Of a DNA stretch of 50,265 nucleotides, positions 9,281-17,167 are shown one piece after another. Positions within the stretch are counted from its first letter, which is position 1. Each line of letters starts with the position of its first letter. The notes beneath the pieces were generated by a model. That model was not told where the DNA came from and ran no database searches. It was given only the letters and a program-made list of their open reading frames with translations. The DNA is taken from assembly GCA_003213175.1 (NCBI GenBank), contig QCNN01000007.1, positions 1 through 50,265 of the forward strand. The letters are read 5' to 3'. Source of the DNA: SAR116 cluster bacterium AG-426-B08. GTDB taxonomy: Bacteria; Pseudomonadota; Alphaproteobacteria; Puniceispirillales; Marisalimonadaceae. Both the position numbers and the translations under genes were made by a program.

Positions 9281-10080
9281 AAAATAAATCAAAAATATGT
9301 AGATTAGTTTCCTCTATAGAAGAGGCTTTTCCTTTTATAAATTATTATAAAATGGAATTACAGAAACAATTTAATCTTTTCCCAATATATTGTGACCCTT
9401 CTGGAGAAAATTGGTTAGTAATTTCAGATGAAAATAAAAAAAATACTTCTTTTGCTACAATATACCTGAAAAATTGTAGTGAATCAAAATCAAATACTGG
9501 TTGGATAAATTGTGGTTTTGGTTTTCAAGAAAAAAAAATATCAAATTGTTACCTGATTGATAAGTTATCAAAAGCAAATACAATGGAGACGTTATATCCC
9601 TCAATCGTAAACGTTAATTTTTTTGATAGGGCTGAAATTCTTTCAGTAAATAAATTTACGAATAAAGATTGTTTCTGGGATTTTAACAGTTTTGATTTTT
9701 ACAAAACTGTAAATAAATTTGTTAATAAAGAACTTATATATATTATAAAAATTTCAATTAATAGAAATAACTTTTTAGACAATGTTATAAAAAAACAGCA
9801 TATGAAAAAGTACTTTGAAAAAATTATTCGATTAGAAAATATTTTAAAAAAATATTCTATTATTGAGTCAGAAAGTATTAGTTCTCCAAAATTTTTTTGT
9901 CAAATCACGAGGCAATTTCATTTTACTACTTCAGAAAAGTTTCAATTACATACTTTATTAAGAAGTTGGAACAACCTATATTCGAGAAATTTGCTTCGAG
10001 ATTTAAAAAAAGTTAATAAAGCTGATCTAATATTAAAGTTTTTAAAAAGTGATATTAAAAAGGGTAAGTTAATTTGGTAA
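9277..10080 (+). CDS. Hypothetical protein coupled to SPL-like radical SAM gene
   Basis: 267 residues; I do not recognise the family. It has no signal peptide or membrane helix and looks cytosolic. It is rich in Asn, Lys, Phe and Tyr. An N-terminal part (about 1-130) looks like alternating beta-strands with GENWLVIS and TGWINCGFGF. A Lys-rich helical C-terminal half contains CQITRQFHFTTSEKFQLHTL near residue 208. The start overlaps the glycosyltransferase stop and the end overlaps the radical SAM gene by seven bases, so all three are likely co-translated. An accessory or substrate-recognition role for the lyase is possible but only inferred from position. Confidence 0.6.
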   Translation: MKNKSKICRLVSSIEEAFPFINYYKMELQKQFNLFPIYCDPSGENWLVISDENKKNTSFATIYLKNCSESKSNTGWINCGFGFQEKKISNCYLIDKLSKANTMETLYPSIVNVNFFDRAEILSVNKFTNKDCFWDFNSFDFYKTVNKFVNKELIYIIKISINRNNFLDNVIKKQHMKKYFEKIIRLENILKKYSIIESESISSPKFFCQITRQFHFTTSEKFQLHTLLRSWNNLYSRNLLRDLKKVNKADLILKFLKSDIKKGKLIW

Positions 10081-11069
10081 ATACTATTTACATAGAAGAA
10101 AAAATTAGAACTTTTGATAGAACTAAAAAAATACTCTCAAAGTTCAAAAATAGCAGACATATTTATATAAAACAGTATTCAGAAATATTTAACATTAAAA
10201 ATCAAAACTTTAGAATACAAAAATCTAATCCTTCATTAATACTAGCTTTTAAACATAATAACTATGTTTTAAATACACCTGAAGGCTTTGGAATTGGTTC
10301 TAAAAAAAACTATTATTTTTCTCATATGTATAATTGCATTTATGATTGCAGATATTGTTTTTTACAAGGTATGTATTCATCATCGAATTATGTTTTGTTT
10401 GTAAATTACGAGAATTTCTTGGAAAAGATTTACAAAATAATTGAAGAGAATAAAAATGAAGAATTAACTTTTTTTTCTGGATATGATTGTGACTCTATTG
10501 CACTAGAAAAAATAACAGGATTTGTAAGTTATATTTTGCCAAAAATCATTTGTAAAAAAAATTCTCTTTTTGAATTTAGAACAAAAAGCACACAACTTGA
10601 ACCTTTTTTAAAACACCAACCATATGATAACATCATTATAGCATTCAGTCTTTTACCTGAGGAATTGGCAAGTAAATTAGACCACCGTACTCCTTCCATT
10701 GCAAAAAGAATAATTTCAATTAAAAAACTATCATTATCTGGTTGGAAAATAGGGTTGAGGTTTGATCCATTGATTTATCATGAAAATTGGGAAAAAAATT
10801 ATGAAAAACTTTTTCAACAAATTTTTCTAAATATAGATGTTAGAAATATTCATTCAATTAGCTTTGGGTCTTTAAGATTTCCAAAAAAGATGTTTAAAAA
10901 AATTAATAAAATGTATCCTGAGGAAAAATTATTTTCTTATGATTTTGAAATTAGGCAAAATTATCTTTCTTTTAATGAGAGATTAGAAAAGGAAATGATA
11001 GATTTTTGTAAATCAATTGTAGAAAAAAATAGTAAAAATATTCCAGTTTTTTCGTGTACACCATTTTAA
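10074..11069 (+). CDS. splB: Spore photoproduct lyase-like radical SAM protein
   Basis: 331 residues. The radical SAM cluster motif CxxxCxxC is C88-IYD-C92-RY-C95, followed by FLQGMY as in spore photoproduct lyases. A further cysteine at 139 in SGYDCDSIALE sits 44 residues after the last cluster cysteine. That is close to the hydrogen-donor Cys141 spacing of the Bacillus enzyme. EFRTKST, the SLLPEEL strand and GLRFDPLIYHENW also fit the family. SPL reverses the UV thymine dimer 5-thyminyl-5,6-dihydrothymine in DNA. The start is TTG at 10074 because no ATG occurs before the cluster motif. The real substrate in a non-sporulating cell is open; the symbol marks similarity only. Confidence 0.8.
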   Translation: MVNTIYIEEKIRTFDRTKKILSKFKNSRHIYIKQYSEIFNIKNQNFRIQKSNPSLILAFKHNNYVLNTPEGFGIGSKKNYYFSHMYNCIYDCRYCFLQGMYSSSNYVLFVNYENFLEKIYKIIEENKNEELTFFSGYDCDSIALEKITGFVSYILPKIICKKNSLFEFRTKSTQLEPFLKHQPYDNIIIAFSLLPEELASKLDHRTPSIAKRIISIKKLSLSGWKIGLRFDPLIYHENWEKNYEKLFQQIFLNIDVRNIHSISFGSLRFPKKMFKKINKMYPEEKLFSYDFEIRQNYLSFNERLEKEMIDFCKSIVEKNSKNIPVFSCTPF

Positions 11070-11088
11070 ATTTTATTACATTATACAT

Positions 11089-11802
11089 ATGCTTAAAAAT
11101 AAAACATTTTTGGTAACCGGAAGCTCTAGTGGTATAGGAGAAACAATTGCGGATTTTTTGTTAAAAAATGATGCAAAGGTTATTGGAATATCAAGAAAAA
11201 AAAACAATTTTAAAAATCTAAAAAAATTTTTTCATATTAAAATTGATTTATCTGATCCATTCAATGCTTTTGAAAAAGTAAAACAGATAATAACTAATTT
11301 TAAAGAGATTGATGGCTTAATTAGTAATGCTGGAACTGGAGATTTTCGTTCGCTTGAAAACTTTTCTTCCAACCAAATTGGAAAATTTATTTCATTAAAT
11401 CTAACATCTCACATTTTGATTACTCGTGCTTTACTTCCTCATTTCAAAAAAAATAAAAATGGTAGTATTATATATATTGGTTCTGAATCAGCACTAAAAG
11501 CAAAAAAATATGGAAGTTTATACAGTGCTTGTAAATTTGGACTTAGAGGGTTTTCCAAATCTATCAGGGATGAATGTTCTAATAATAATATAAAAGTAAC
11601 TATCATAAATCCAGGTATGGTAAAAACATCATTTTTTCAAAACTTAGATTTTTCTCATGGCGATAAAGAAGGGGAGTTTATAGAAACTTCTGACATTGGA
11701 AAAATTGTTTTAGATATATTAAATCAAAGACAAGGTTTAGTAGTAGATGAAATAAATTTGAGTCCTTTAAAAAAAGTAATAAAATTTGGTAAAAAAAAAT
11801 GA
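11089..11802 (+). CDS. SDR family NAD(P)-dependent oxidoreductase
   Basis: 237 residues, classical short-chain dehydrogenase. The cofactor motif is TGSSSGIG at residues 10-17, the structural ISNAGTG lies near 80, the catalytic serine in IYIGSES near 127, and YSACKFG supplies the Tyr/Lys pair near 144-148. It starts 19 bases after the SPL-like gene and overlaps the rhodanese gene (ATGA at 11799-11802), so it belongs to the same run. The substrate is unknown. SDR next to an SPL-like gene may be functional rather than incidental. Confidence 0.85.
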   Translation: MLKNKTFLVTGSSSGIGETIADFLLKNDAKVIGISRKKNNFKNLKKFFHIKIDLSDPFNAFEKVKQIITNFKEIDGLISNAGTGDFRSLENFSSNQIGKFISLNLTSHILITRALLPHFKKNKNGSIIYIGSESALKAKKYGSLYSACKFGLRGFSKSIRDECSNNNIKVTIINPGMVKTSFFQNLDFSHGDKEGEFIETSDIGKIVLDILNQRQGLVVDEINLSPLKKVIKFGKKK

Positions 11803-12200
11803 GAACTATATTAATTTTTCTTCTATTAATTTCTAACACTGTTTTTGCAGAAATTATAAATATTGATAACAAAAAACTTAAAAAATTATTAAAACAAGGA
11901 ATTCCCGTAATTGATGTAAGGACTAAAAAAGAGTGGATTAAAACAGGAGTAATATCTGATACTTATTTAATTTCGATGATTAATGAAGAAGGAAAATATT
12001 CTTTAAAAGATTGGTACAAACAATTTTCAAAAATAGAACTGAAAGATGATGCAGTTGTTCTTATTTGTGCTGTAGGAGGAAGAAGTAGTTATATTGCAAA
12101 AATTTTACAAAGTATAAATAAAGATATTGATATTTTTAATTTAGAAAAAGGAATCAAGAATTGGATTGCCGAAAATAATCCAACTTACAAATATAAATAA
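11799..12200 (+). CDS. Secreted rhodanese-like sulfurtransferase
   Basis: 133 residues with a signal peptide (hydrophobic ILIFLLLISNTVFA, cleavage after the VFA at about residue 17). A single rhodanese domain follows: IPVIDVRTKKEW near 39, then the active-site loop LICAVGGRS near 86 with the persulfide cysteine present and a GRS ending. It would carry sulfane sulfur or a thiol function in the periplasm. It is the last gene of the five-gene run, overlapping the SDR by four bases, and converges on pal. Confidence 0.85.
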   Translation: MRTILIFLLLISNTVFAEIINIDNKKLKKLLKQGIPVIDVRTKKEWIKTGVISDTYLISMINEEGKYSLKDWYKQFSKIELKDDAVVLICAVGGRSSYIAKILQSINKDIDIFNLEKGIKNWIAENNPTYKYK

Positions 12201-12211
12201 CTTTAAAAAAA

Positions 12212-12730
12212 CTAATCTATTGTAGTAACTGCTCTTCTATTTTTAGACCAAGCCATATCATTTGCTCCAATAACTGCAGGCTTTTCTTTTCCATACGAAA
12301 TTACTCTCAATCTGTCTGGATCTATTCCTTCAATTACTAAATAATCTCTAACAGCCGTAGCTCTTTGTTCACCTAATGCTAAGTTGTACTCTCTAGTACC
12401 TCTCTCATCACAGTGACCTTCAATTGTGAATGATAAGTCTGCGTTTGCTCTTAAAAATCTTGATTGTTTATCGAGCATTTGTTTAGCTTCATTAGATAAT
12501 TCAGCCGAATCATAACCAAAATAAACTCTATCACCAACAGAGATTAATTTATCTGAAGCAGTTTCCTTAGCCTTTGCAAAAAGGCTTGAACCTTTCTTTA
12601 CACTATCAGCTTTACTACTTGACCCAGATGTTGCAGATGCAGAACCACTGACTGCCTTCTGTGAAGCTGTTTCACATGAGGCTAAAAATAAAACTAATGA
12701 GCTTATAGTTAAAATCTTTCTGATATACAT
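12212..12730 (-). CDS. pal: Peptidoglycan-associated lipoprotein Pal
   Basis: 172 residues. The lipoprotein signal ends in LFLASC with the lipidated cysteine near residue 19. A low-complexity Ser/Ala/Lys linker follows to about residue 58. The OmpA-like peptidoglycan-binding domain contains VYFGYDSAEL, then FTIEGHCDERGTREYN, LGEQRATAVRDYL and SYGKEKP, and ends in NRRAVTTID. Pal anchors the outer membrane to peptidoglycan with TolA/TolB. No tol genes are adjacent: the upstream neighbour is a small unknown gene and downstream is the convergent rhodanese. Confidence 0.93.
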   Translation of the reverse strand: MYIRKILTISSLVLFLASCETASQKAVSGSASATSGSSSKADSVKKGSSLFAKAKETASDKLISVGDRVYFGYDSAELSNEAKQMLDKQSRFLRANADLSFTIEGHCDERGTREYNLALGEQRATAVRDYLVIEGIDPDRLRVISYGKEKPAVIGANDMAWSKNRRAVTTID

Positions 12731-12744
12731 ATATTTTTCCTGTA

Positions 12745-12999
12745 TTAATTTGATTTAGTTACTGTGTCCGTTATTTTTGTGTATAGTCTAGAAACAACTG
12801 GTTTATCAATTTCACAGTCTTTATTAATAATTAAATACCTTTCTTTAATTGCATGTTCACTTAAATATATTTTACCAGAGTCAGACTCTAATAAATAATG
12901 TAATATTCCGTTTAAGTGCTTTTTACCACAAATACTGTAAACTAAATCTTTATTCTCTTTATTACACAATCTTGTATTGATTTCGTATATTTTTTCCAT
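12745..12999 (-). CDS. Small hypothetical protein upstream of pal
   Basis: 84 residues from the ATG at 12999, chosen because an AGG lies nine bases upstream; an in-frame TTG two codons earlier is less well placed. It has no signal peptide or membrane segment and three cysteines. It is mixed polar, with a central LNGILHYLLESDSGKIYLS. I do not recognise the family. It ends 14 bases before the pal ATG on the same strand, so the two may share a transcript. Confidence 0.5.
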   Translation of the reverse strand: MEKIYEINTRLCNKENKDLVYSICGKKHLNGILHYLLESDSGKIYLSEHAIKERYLIINKDCEIDKPVVSRLYTKITDTVTKSN

Positions 13000-13248
13000 T
13001 TTCAATTACCTAAAAGTTAATATCTACTAAAATTGTATCCTCTTAACTATTAGTTCTTTTTTTTACTAGGGCTAACTGAACAAACCTAAATAAATGAATG
13101 AAATATAAAACAACAATATTTGAAAAAAATAAATCAAATTATTTCACGAAACGAGAAAACATTTGTAAAAAATAAATTTTAAGATTATTATAAAATACTA
13201 AAAATGAAACGAATTACTATTTTATTTCTTCAAAAATAGGTTTTTACT

Positions 13249-13731
13249 ATGAAAAAAACATCAGATTTTGAATCATTTATTAAGAAAAATTTTTTATCTT
13301 TATGGACAGATTTTTTACATTTTGAAATACAAAGATCTCTAGAATGCATAAAATTTATGGGCAGTCCTAATGCTTATATAATTATGCAAATAATTGCTTG
13401 GAACCAGCACCTTTCTATTATTGCAAAATCAAAATATTTAAATAGAGATGATGTAAGAAAGAAATGGTTTGAAGATTCAAAGTTCGGGACTACTGATAAA
13501 ATGAAATTAAGTTATTCTCTTGTAGCTCAACTTTCTGGTTTAAGTATAGAAACAATTAGAAGACATGTAAAAAAGATGATAAATGAAGGTTGGGTTAAAT
13601 ATAATAAACGAGAAGGTATTTTATTTAGAGCGAGTGAAGAGAACATGAAAAAACTAGCCGATGAGTTAAATGTTAAAGAAGTAAATTTATTATCAAGGTT
13701 TTTAACCAAAATTGAAAAATTAAAAGAATAA
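13249..13731 (+). CDS. Winged helix-turn-helix transcriptional regulator
   Basis: 160 residues. A central helix-turn-helix reads SYSLVAQLSGLSIETIRRHV (about residues 85-104), followed by KKMINEGWVKYNKREGILF as recognition tail and wing. The N-terminal ~80 residues are helical and unlike MarR or Lrp proteins. I cannot name the subfamily. It is followed nine bases later by an SDR gene on the same strand and faces away from the pal unit across a 249-base AT-rich gap in which nothing else was recognised. It may control the SDR and nearby sugar-acid genes. Confidence 0.75.
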   Translation: MKKTSDFESFIKKNFLSLWTDFLHFEIQRSLECIKFMGSPNAYIIMQIIAWNQHLSIIAKSKYLNRDDVRKKWFEDSKFGTTDKMKLSYSLVAQLSGLSIETIRRHVKKMINEGWVKYNKREGILFRASEENMKKLADELNVKEVNLLSRFLTKIEKLKE

Positions 13732-13740
13732 ATAATTTTT

Positions 13741-14499
13741 ATGTCTTTTAAAGATAAAATTGTAATAGTTACTGGTTCAGCTAATGGTATAGGCAAGTCT
13801 TTGGTTAAAACTTTTTTAAGCGAGGGGTCAATAGTTTTTTCAACTGACATTAATTTTATAGATAAAAAAATTAGTGACAATCATATTCAAAAAAAATGTG
13901 ATGTAACTTCAGAAGAACAAATAAACAAACTCATTGAATTAATATTAGAACAATATCAAAGAATAGATATTTTTTGTTCAAATGCAGGTATATTGTCTCT
14001 TGGAGACGAAGGTACAAGTAATGATTTATGGAAAAAAAACTGGGAAATTCATTTAATGAGCCACGTTTACATTTGTAGAAGAATTTTACCTCAATTCAAA
14101 AAACAAGGATTTGGTCATATAATCATAACTTCTTCTGCAGCGGGATTGTTAACCCACATAGATTCTGTGTCATATTCAGTTACAAAACATGCATCTGTAG
14201 CTTTTGCTGAATGGATTGCTATATCTAATAAAGAATTTGGTATAAATGTATCAGTTCTATGTCCACAAGCGGTCAAAACAAATATGACAGTCGGAAGAGA
14301 AGAGGATATAGCTACGATTGATGGCATGCTCGAACCTGATGAAGTAGCAAAAGAGGTGCTTAAGGGTATTAGAGAAAAAACATTTTTAATATTACCTCAC
14401 ACTCAAGTTTTAAAATATATGAAAAATAAGACTGAAAGTTATGATAAGTGGATTTCAGGAATGCAAAAACTAAAAGAAAAAATAAAAAAATCTAAATAA
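13741..14499 (+). CDS. SDR family oxidoreductase
   Basis: 252 residues, classical SDR. The cofactor motif TGSANGIG is near residue 11, CDVTSEEQI and FCSNAGILSLGDEG follow, and the catalytic residues are in ITSSAAG (Ser) and YSVTKHAS (Tyr, Lys). The late segment CPQAVKTNM fits 3-oxoacyl/alcohol-type SDRs. It lies directly after the regulator gene and ends two bases from the convergent tartrate dehydrogenase stop. The context suggests oxidation of a hydroxy compound in sugar-acid breakdown; the substrate is unassigned. Confidence 0.85.
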   Translation: MSFKDKIVIVTGSANGIGKSLVKTFLSEGSIVFSTDINFIDKKISDNHIQKKCDVTSEEQINKLIELILEQYQRIDIFCSNAGILSLGDEGTSNDLWKKNWEIHLMSHVYICRRILPQFKKQGFGHIIITSSAAGLLTHIDSVSYSVTKHASVAFAEWIAISNKEFGINVSVLCPQAVKTNMTVGREEDIATIDGMLEPDEVAKEVLKGIREKTFLILPHTQVLKYMKNKTESYDKWISGMQKLKEKIKKSK

Positions 14500-14501
14500 T
14501 T

Positions 14502-15572
14502 TTAGATATTATTTGTTATTGCATCTCCACACTCTTGGGTGCTTGCAAATCCCCCAAGATCTCTAGTTCTAAATTCTTTTTTTGATAAAATATCTTTTAT
14601 TGAATTTAAAATTTCATCATGTGCTTCCTTGTATCCAAAATGATCTAGCATCATAGCACCTGCCCAAATTTGTCCAACGGGATTTGCAATATTTTTTCCA
14701 GCTATATCTGGAGCAGAGCCATGAACAGGTTCAAACAAAGAAGGAAAATCATTTTCTGGATTGATATTTCCTGATGGAGCTATTCCAATTGTTCCCGTGC
14801 AAGCAGGACCAAGGTCAGATAAAATATCACCAAAAAGATTAGATCCTACAACAACATTGAACATTTGAGGATTCAACACAAAATGTGCACAAAGTATATC
14901 AATATGAAATTTATTATATTCAACCTCTGGATAATTTTTAGCTATTGCTTCAACCCTTTCATCCCAATAAGGCATTGTAATAGAAATACCATTAGATTTT
15001 GTCGCTGATGTAAGGTGTTTCTTTTTTGTTTTTTTTGCTAAATCAAAAGCATATTTTAAAACTCTATCCACGCCAATCTTAGTCATAACTGTTTCTTGAA
15101 CTACAAACTCTCTTTCTGTATTCGGAAACATTTTTCCACCAATTGATGAATATTCTCCTTCTGTATTTTCTCTAACTATATAAAAATCTATATCTTCAGA
15201 ATTTTTATTAGTAAGGGGAGAGGGAACACCAGGCATTAATTTAACTGGTCTCAAATTAATGTATTGGTCAAACTCTCTTCTAAACTTTAACAGAGAACCC
15301 CATAGAGAAACATGATCAGGTACAGTTTCAGGCCAGCCTACAGCACCAAAGTAAAGTGCATCATGGTTAGATATTTTTGACTTCCAGTCATCAGGCATCA
15401 TTTTGCCAAATTTATTAAAGTAATCACAACAAGCAAAATCAAAATACTCAAAATTTATATTTATATCAAATTTTTTTGAGACCTTCTCCAAAACTTTTAC
15501 ACCTTCAGGTATAACTTCTTTTCCAATTCCATCACCAGGAATTGTCGCAATATTAAGTCTGTTTTTTTTCAT
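14502..15572 (-). CDS. ttuC: Tartrate dehydrogenase / D-malate dehydrogenase (decarboxylating), IMDH-like
   Basis: 356 residues in the isocitrate/isopropylmalate dehydrogenase fold. It begins IATIPGDGIGKEVIPEG. Substrate-side features are FGAVGWPETVPDHVSLWGSL near 76-95, LRPVKLMPGVPSPL near 108 and the VRENTEGEYSS loop. VGSNLFGDILSDLG carries the metal-binding aspartates, and PVHGSAPDIAGKNIANP binds the nucleotide. The VPDHVSLWG segment is typical of TtuC/DmlA rather than LeuB. It oxidises tartrate and/or D-malate with NAD+ and Mn2+. It is followed upstream by a NIPSNAP gene on the same strand. Confidence 0.87.
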   Translation of the reverse strand: MKKNRLNIATIPGDGIGKEVIPEGVKVLEKVSKKFDININFEYFDFACCDYFNKFGKMMPDDWKSKISNHDALYFGAVGWPETVPDHVSLWGSLLKFRREFDQYINLRPVKLMPGVPSPLTNKNSEDIDFYIVRENTEGEYSSIGGKMFPNTEREFVVQETVMTKIGVDRVLKYAFDLAKKTKKKHLTSATKSNGISITMPYWDERVEAIAKNYPEVEYNKFHIDILCAHFVLNPQMFNVVVGSNLFGDILSDLGPACTGTIGIAPSGNINPENDFPSLFEPVHGSAPDIAGKNIANPVGQIWAGAMMLDHFGYKEAHDEILNSIKDILSKKEFRTRDLGGFASTQECGDAITNNI

Positions 15573-15587
15573 TATCTACCCTGATTT

Positions 15588-15899
15588 TTATGGAGTCCAT
15601 GGCGCAGCTGTCATCAATTTATTTTCTTGTTTCATAACTAATGGTCGAAATTTAGTTGCAAATTTTATAAAATCACCATCCGAATAAATTTTATTCCAAA
15701 TCTCTCTTCTTTTATTATCATCTTCAAATTGCCAAATATGAATAATTTGGTTCAAAGCGCCAATGTCGCCAATAAAATACTTAACCAAGTTTTTTTCGTA
15801 TTTTTTTATTGCTGGCCAACCATAATTTAAATAAATATCTTTAGCATCATTTAATTTTCCTACATAAAGAGTATAGATTCTTAATTCATAAATAGACAT
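15588..15899 (-). CDS. NIPSNAP family protein
   Basis: About 103 residues from the ATG at 15899, which has an AGAGG about nine bases upstream; a longer reading starting at 15929 is less likely. The N-terminus SIYELRIYTLYVGKLND and the later YFIGDIGALNQIIHIWQF and WTP ending are NIPSNAP hallmarks, an alpha+beta dimeric-barrel fold of unclear chemistry. In bacteria such proteins often sit beside sugar-acid or aromatic catabolic genes, as here between tartrate dehydrogenase and an LldD-type oxidase. Confidence 0.85.
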   Translation of the reverse strand: MSIYELRIYTLYVGKLNDAKDIYLNYGWPAIKKYEKNLVKYFIGDIGALNQIIHIWQFEDDNKRREIWNKIYSDGDFIKFATKFRPLVMKQENKLMTAAPWTP

Positions 15900-16004
15900 T
15901 TTTAATACCTCTAATGTAATTTTTAACATGTTTATTATAAACTCTACTATTGTTTTTTTACAAAGATTATTTATTAATTAAGTAAAAATTGTTGAGGGCT
16001 TTAA

Positions 16005-17159
16005 ATGGATATTTTGGAAATTAAGGATCTTGAAAAATTAGCACAAAAAAAAGTGCCTAAAATGTTTTTTGACTATGTAAATTCAGGATCTTGGACAGAA
16101 ACTACTTACCGAGAAAATGTAACTGACTTTTCTCAAATCAAATTAAGACAAAGAATTGCTGTAAATATGAGTAACAGAAAATTACAATCTAAAATGGCAG
16201 GTATAGAAGTTTCTATGCCAGTTGCTTTGGCTCCAACTGGGTTAACAGGAATGCAACATGCTGATGGCGAAATATTAGCTGCACAAGCCGCAGAAGAGTT
16301 TGGCGTTCCATTTACACTATCAACTATGAGTGTATGTTCTATCGAAGAAGTGGCAAAACATACTAAAAAGCCTTTTTGGTTTCAATTGTATGTTATGAGA
16401 GATAAAAAATTTATGGCAAGATTAATTGATAGAGCAAAACAAGCAGGGTGTAGTGCCCTTGTATTAACTTTAGATTTACAAATAATGGGACAAAGACATA
16501 AAGATATTCAAAATGGTTTATCAACTCCACCAAAACTTTCACCAAAACACTTATACCAAGTTCTGACAAGACCTTCATGGTGTTTAAAGATGTTGCAAAC
16601 CAAAAATCGTTATTTTGGGAATATTGTTGGGCATGTTGATGGAATTACTGATGTTCGGTCACTTGCTTCTTGGACTTCAGAACAATTTGATCCTCAATTA
16701 GATTGGAAAGAAATAGACTGGATAAAAAAAAGATGGGGCGGCAAATTAATATTGAAAGGAATCTTGGACTCTGAAGATGCAATAATAGCTTCAAAAACAG
16801 GTGCGGACGCAATTATAGTCTCTAATCATGGAGGTAGACAACTTGATGGAGCACCATCGTCAATAAAAGTTCTCCCTGAAATTGTTGATGCTGTTGGTAA
16901 AAAAATAGAAGTTCACATTGATGGTGGTATTAGAAGTGGACAGGATGTTGTCAAGGCTTTGTGTTTAGGTGCAAAAGGGGTATATATTGGTAGAGCTTTT
17001 TTATATGGATTAGGAGCATTAGGAAAATTTGGTGTTTTTAAATCCTTAGATATAATTAAAAACGAGTTAGATAAAACAATGGCCTTTTGTGGAAGAAGGG
17101 ATGTAGAAGACTTAAATAGAGAAAATATATATAAAGAACATCCTATCAGTAATTATTAA
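16005..17159 (+). CDS. lldD: FMN-dependent alpha-hydroxy-acid dehydrogenase (L-lactate dehydrogenase-like)
   Basis: 384 residues. The TIM-barrel FMN enzyme carries APTGLTGMQHADGE near residue 76 and FQLYVMRDK near 126. The active-site signature SNHGGRQLDG lies near 274 with catalytic His and Arg, followed by IDGGIRSGQDVVKALCLGAK and IGRAFLYGLGALG for FMN phosphate. It oxidises L-lactate or a related 2-hydroxy acid to the keto acid. A GAGGG site precedes the ATG. L-fuconate dehydratase follows eight bases later, which hints that the substrate may come from fucose breakdown (L-lactate is one fucose product). Confidence 0.88.
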   Translation: MDILEIKDLEKLAQKKVPKMFFDYVNSGSWTETTYRENVTDFSQIKLRQRIAVNMSNRKLQSKMAGIEVSMPVALAPTGLTGMQHADGEILAAQAAEEFGVPFTLSTMSVCSIEEVAKHTKKPFWFQLYVMRDKKFMARLIDRAKQAGCSALVLTLDLQIMGQRHKDIQNGLSTPPKLSPKHLYQVLTRPSWCLKMLQTKNRYFGNIVGHVDGITDVRSLASWTSEQFDPQLDWKEIDWIKKRWGGKLILKGILDSEDAIIASKTGADAIIVSNHGGRQLDGAPSSIKVLPEIVDAVGKKIEVHIDGGIRSGQDVVKALCLGAKGVYIGRAFLYGLGALGKFGVFKSLDIIKNELDKTMAFCGRRDVEDLNRENIYKEHPISNY

Positions 17160-17167
17160 TTTATAGA

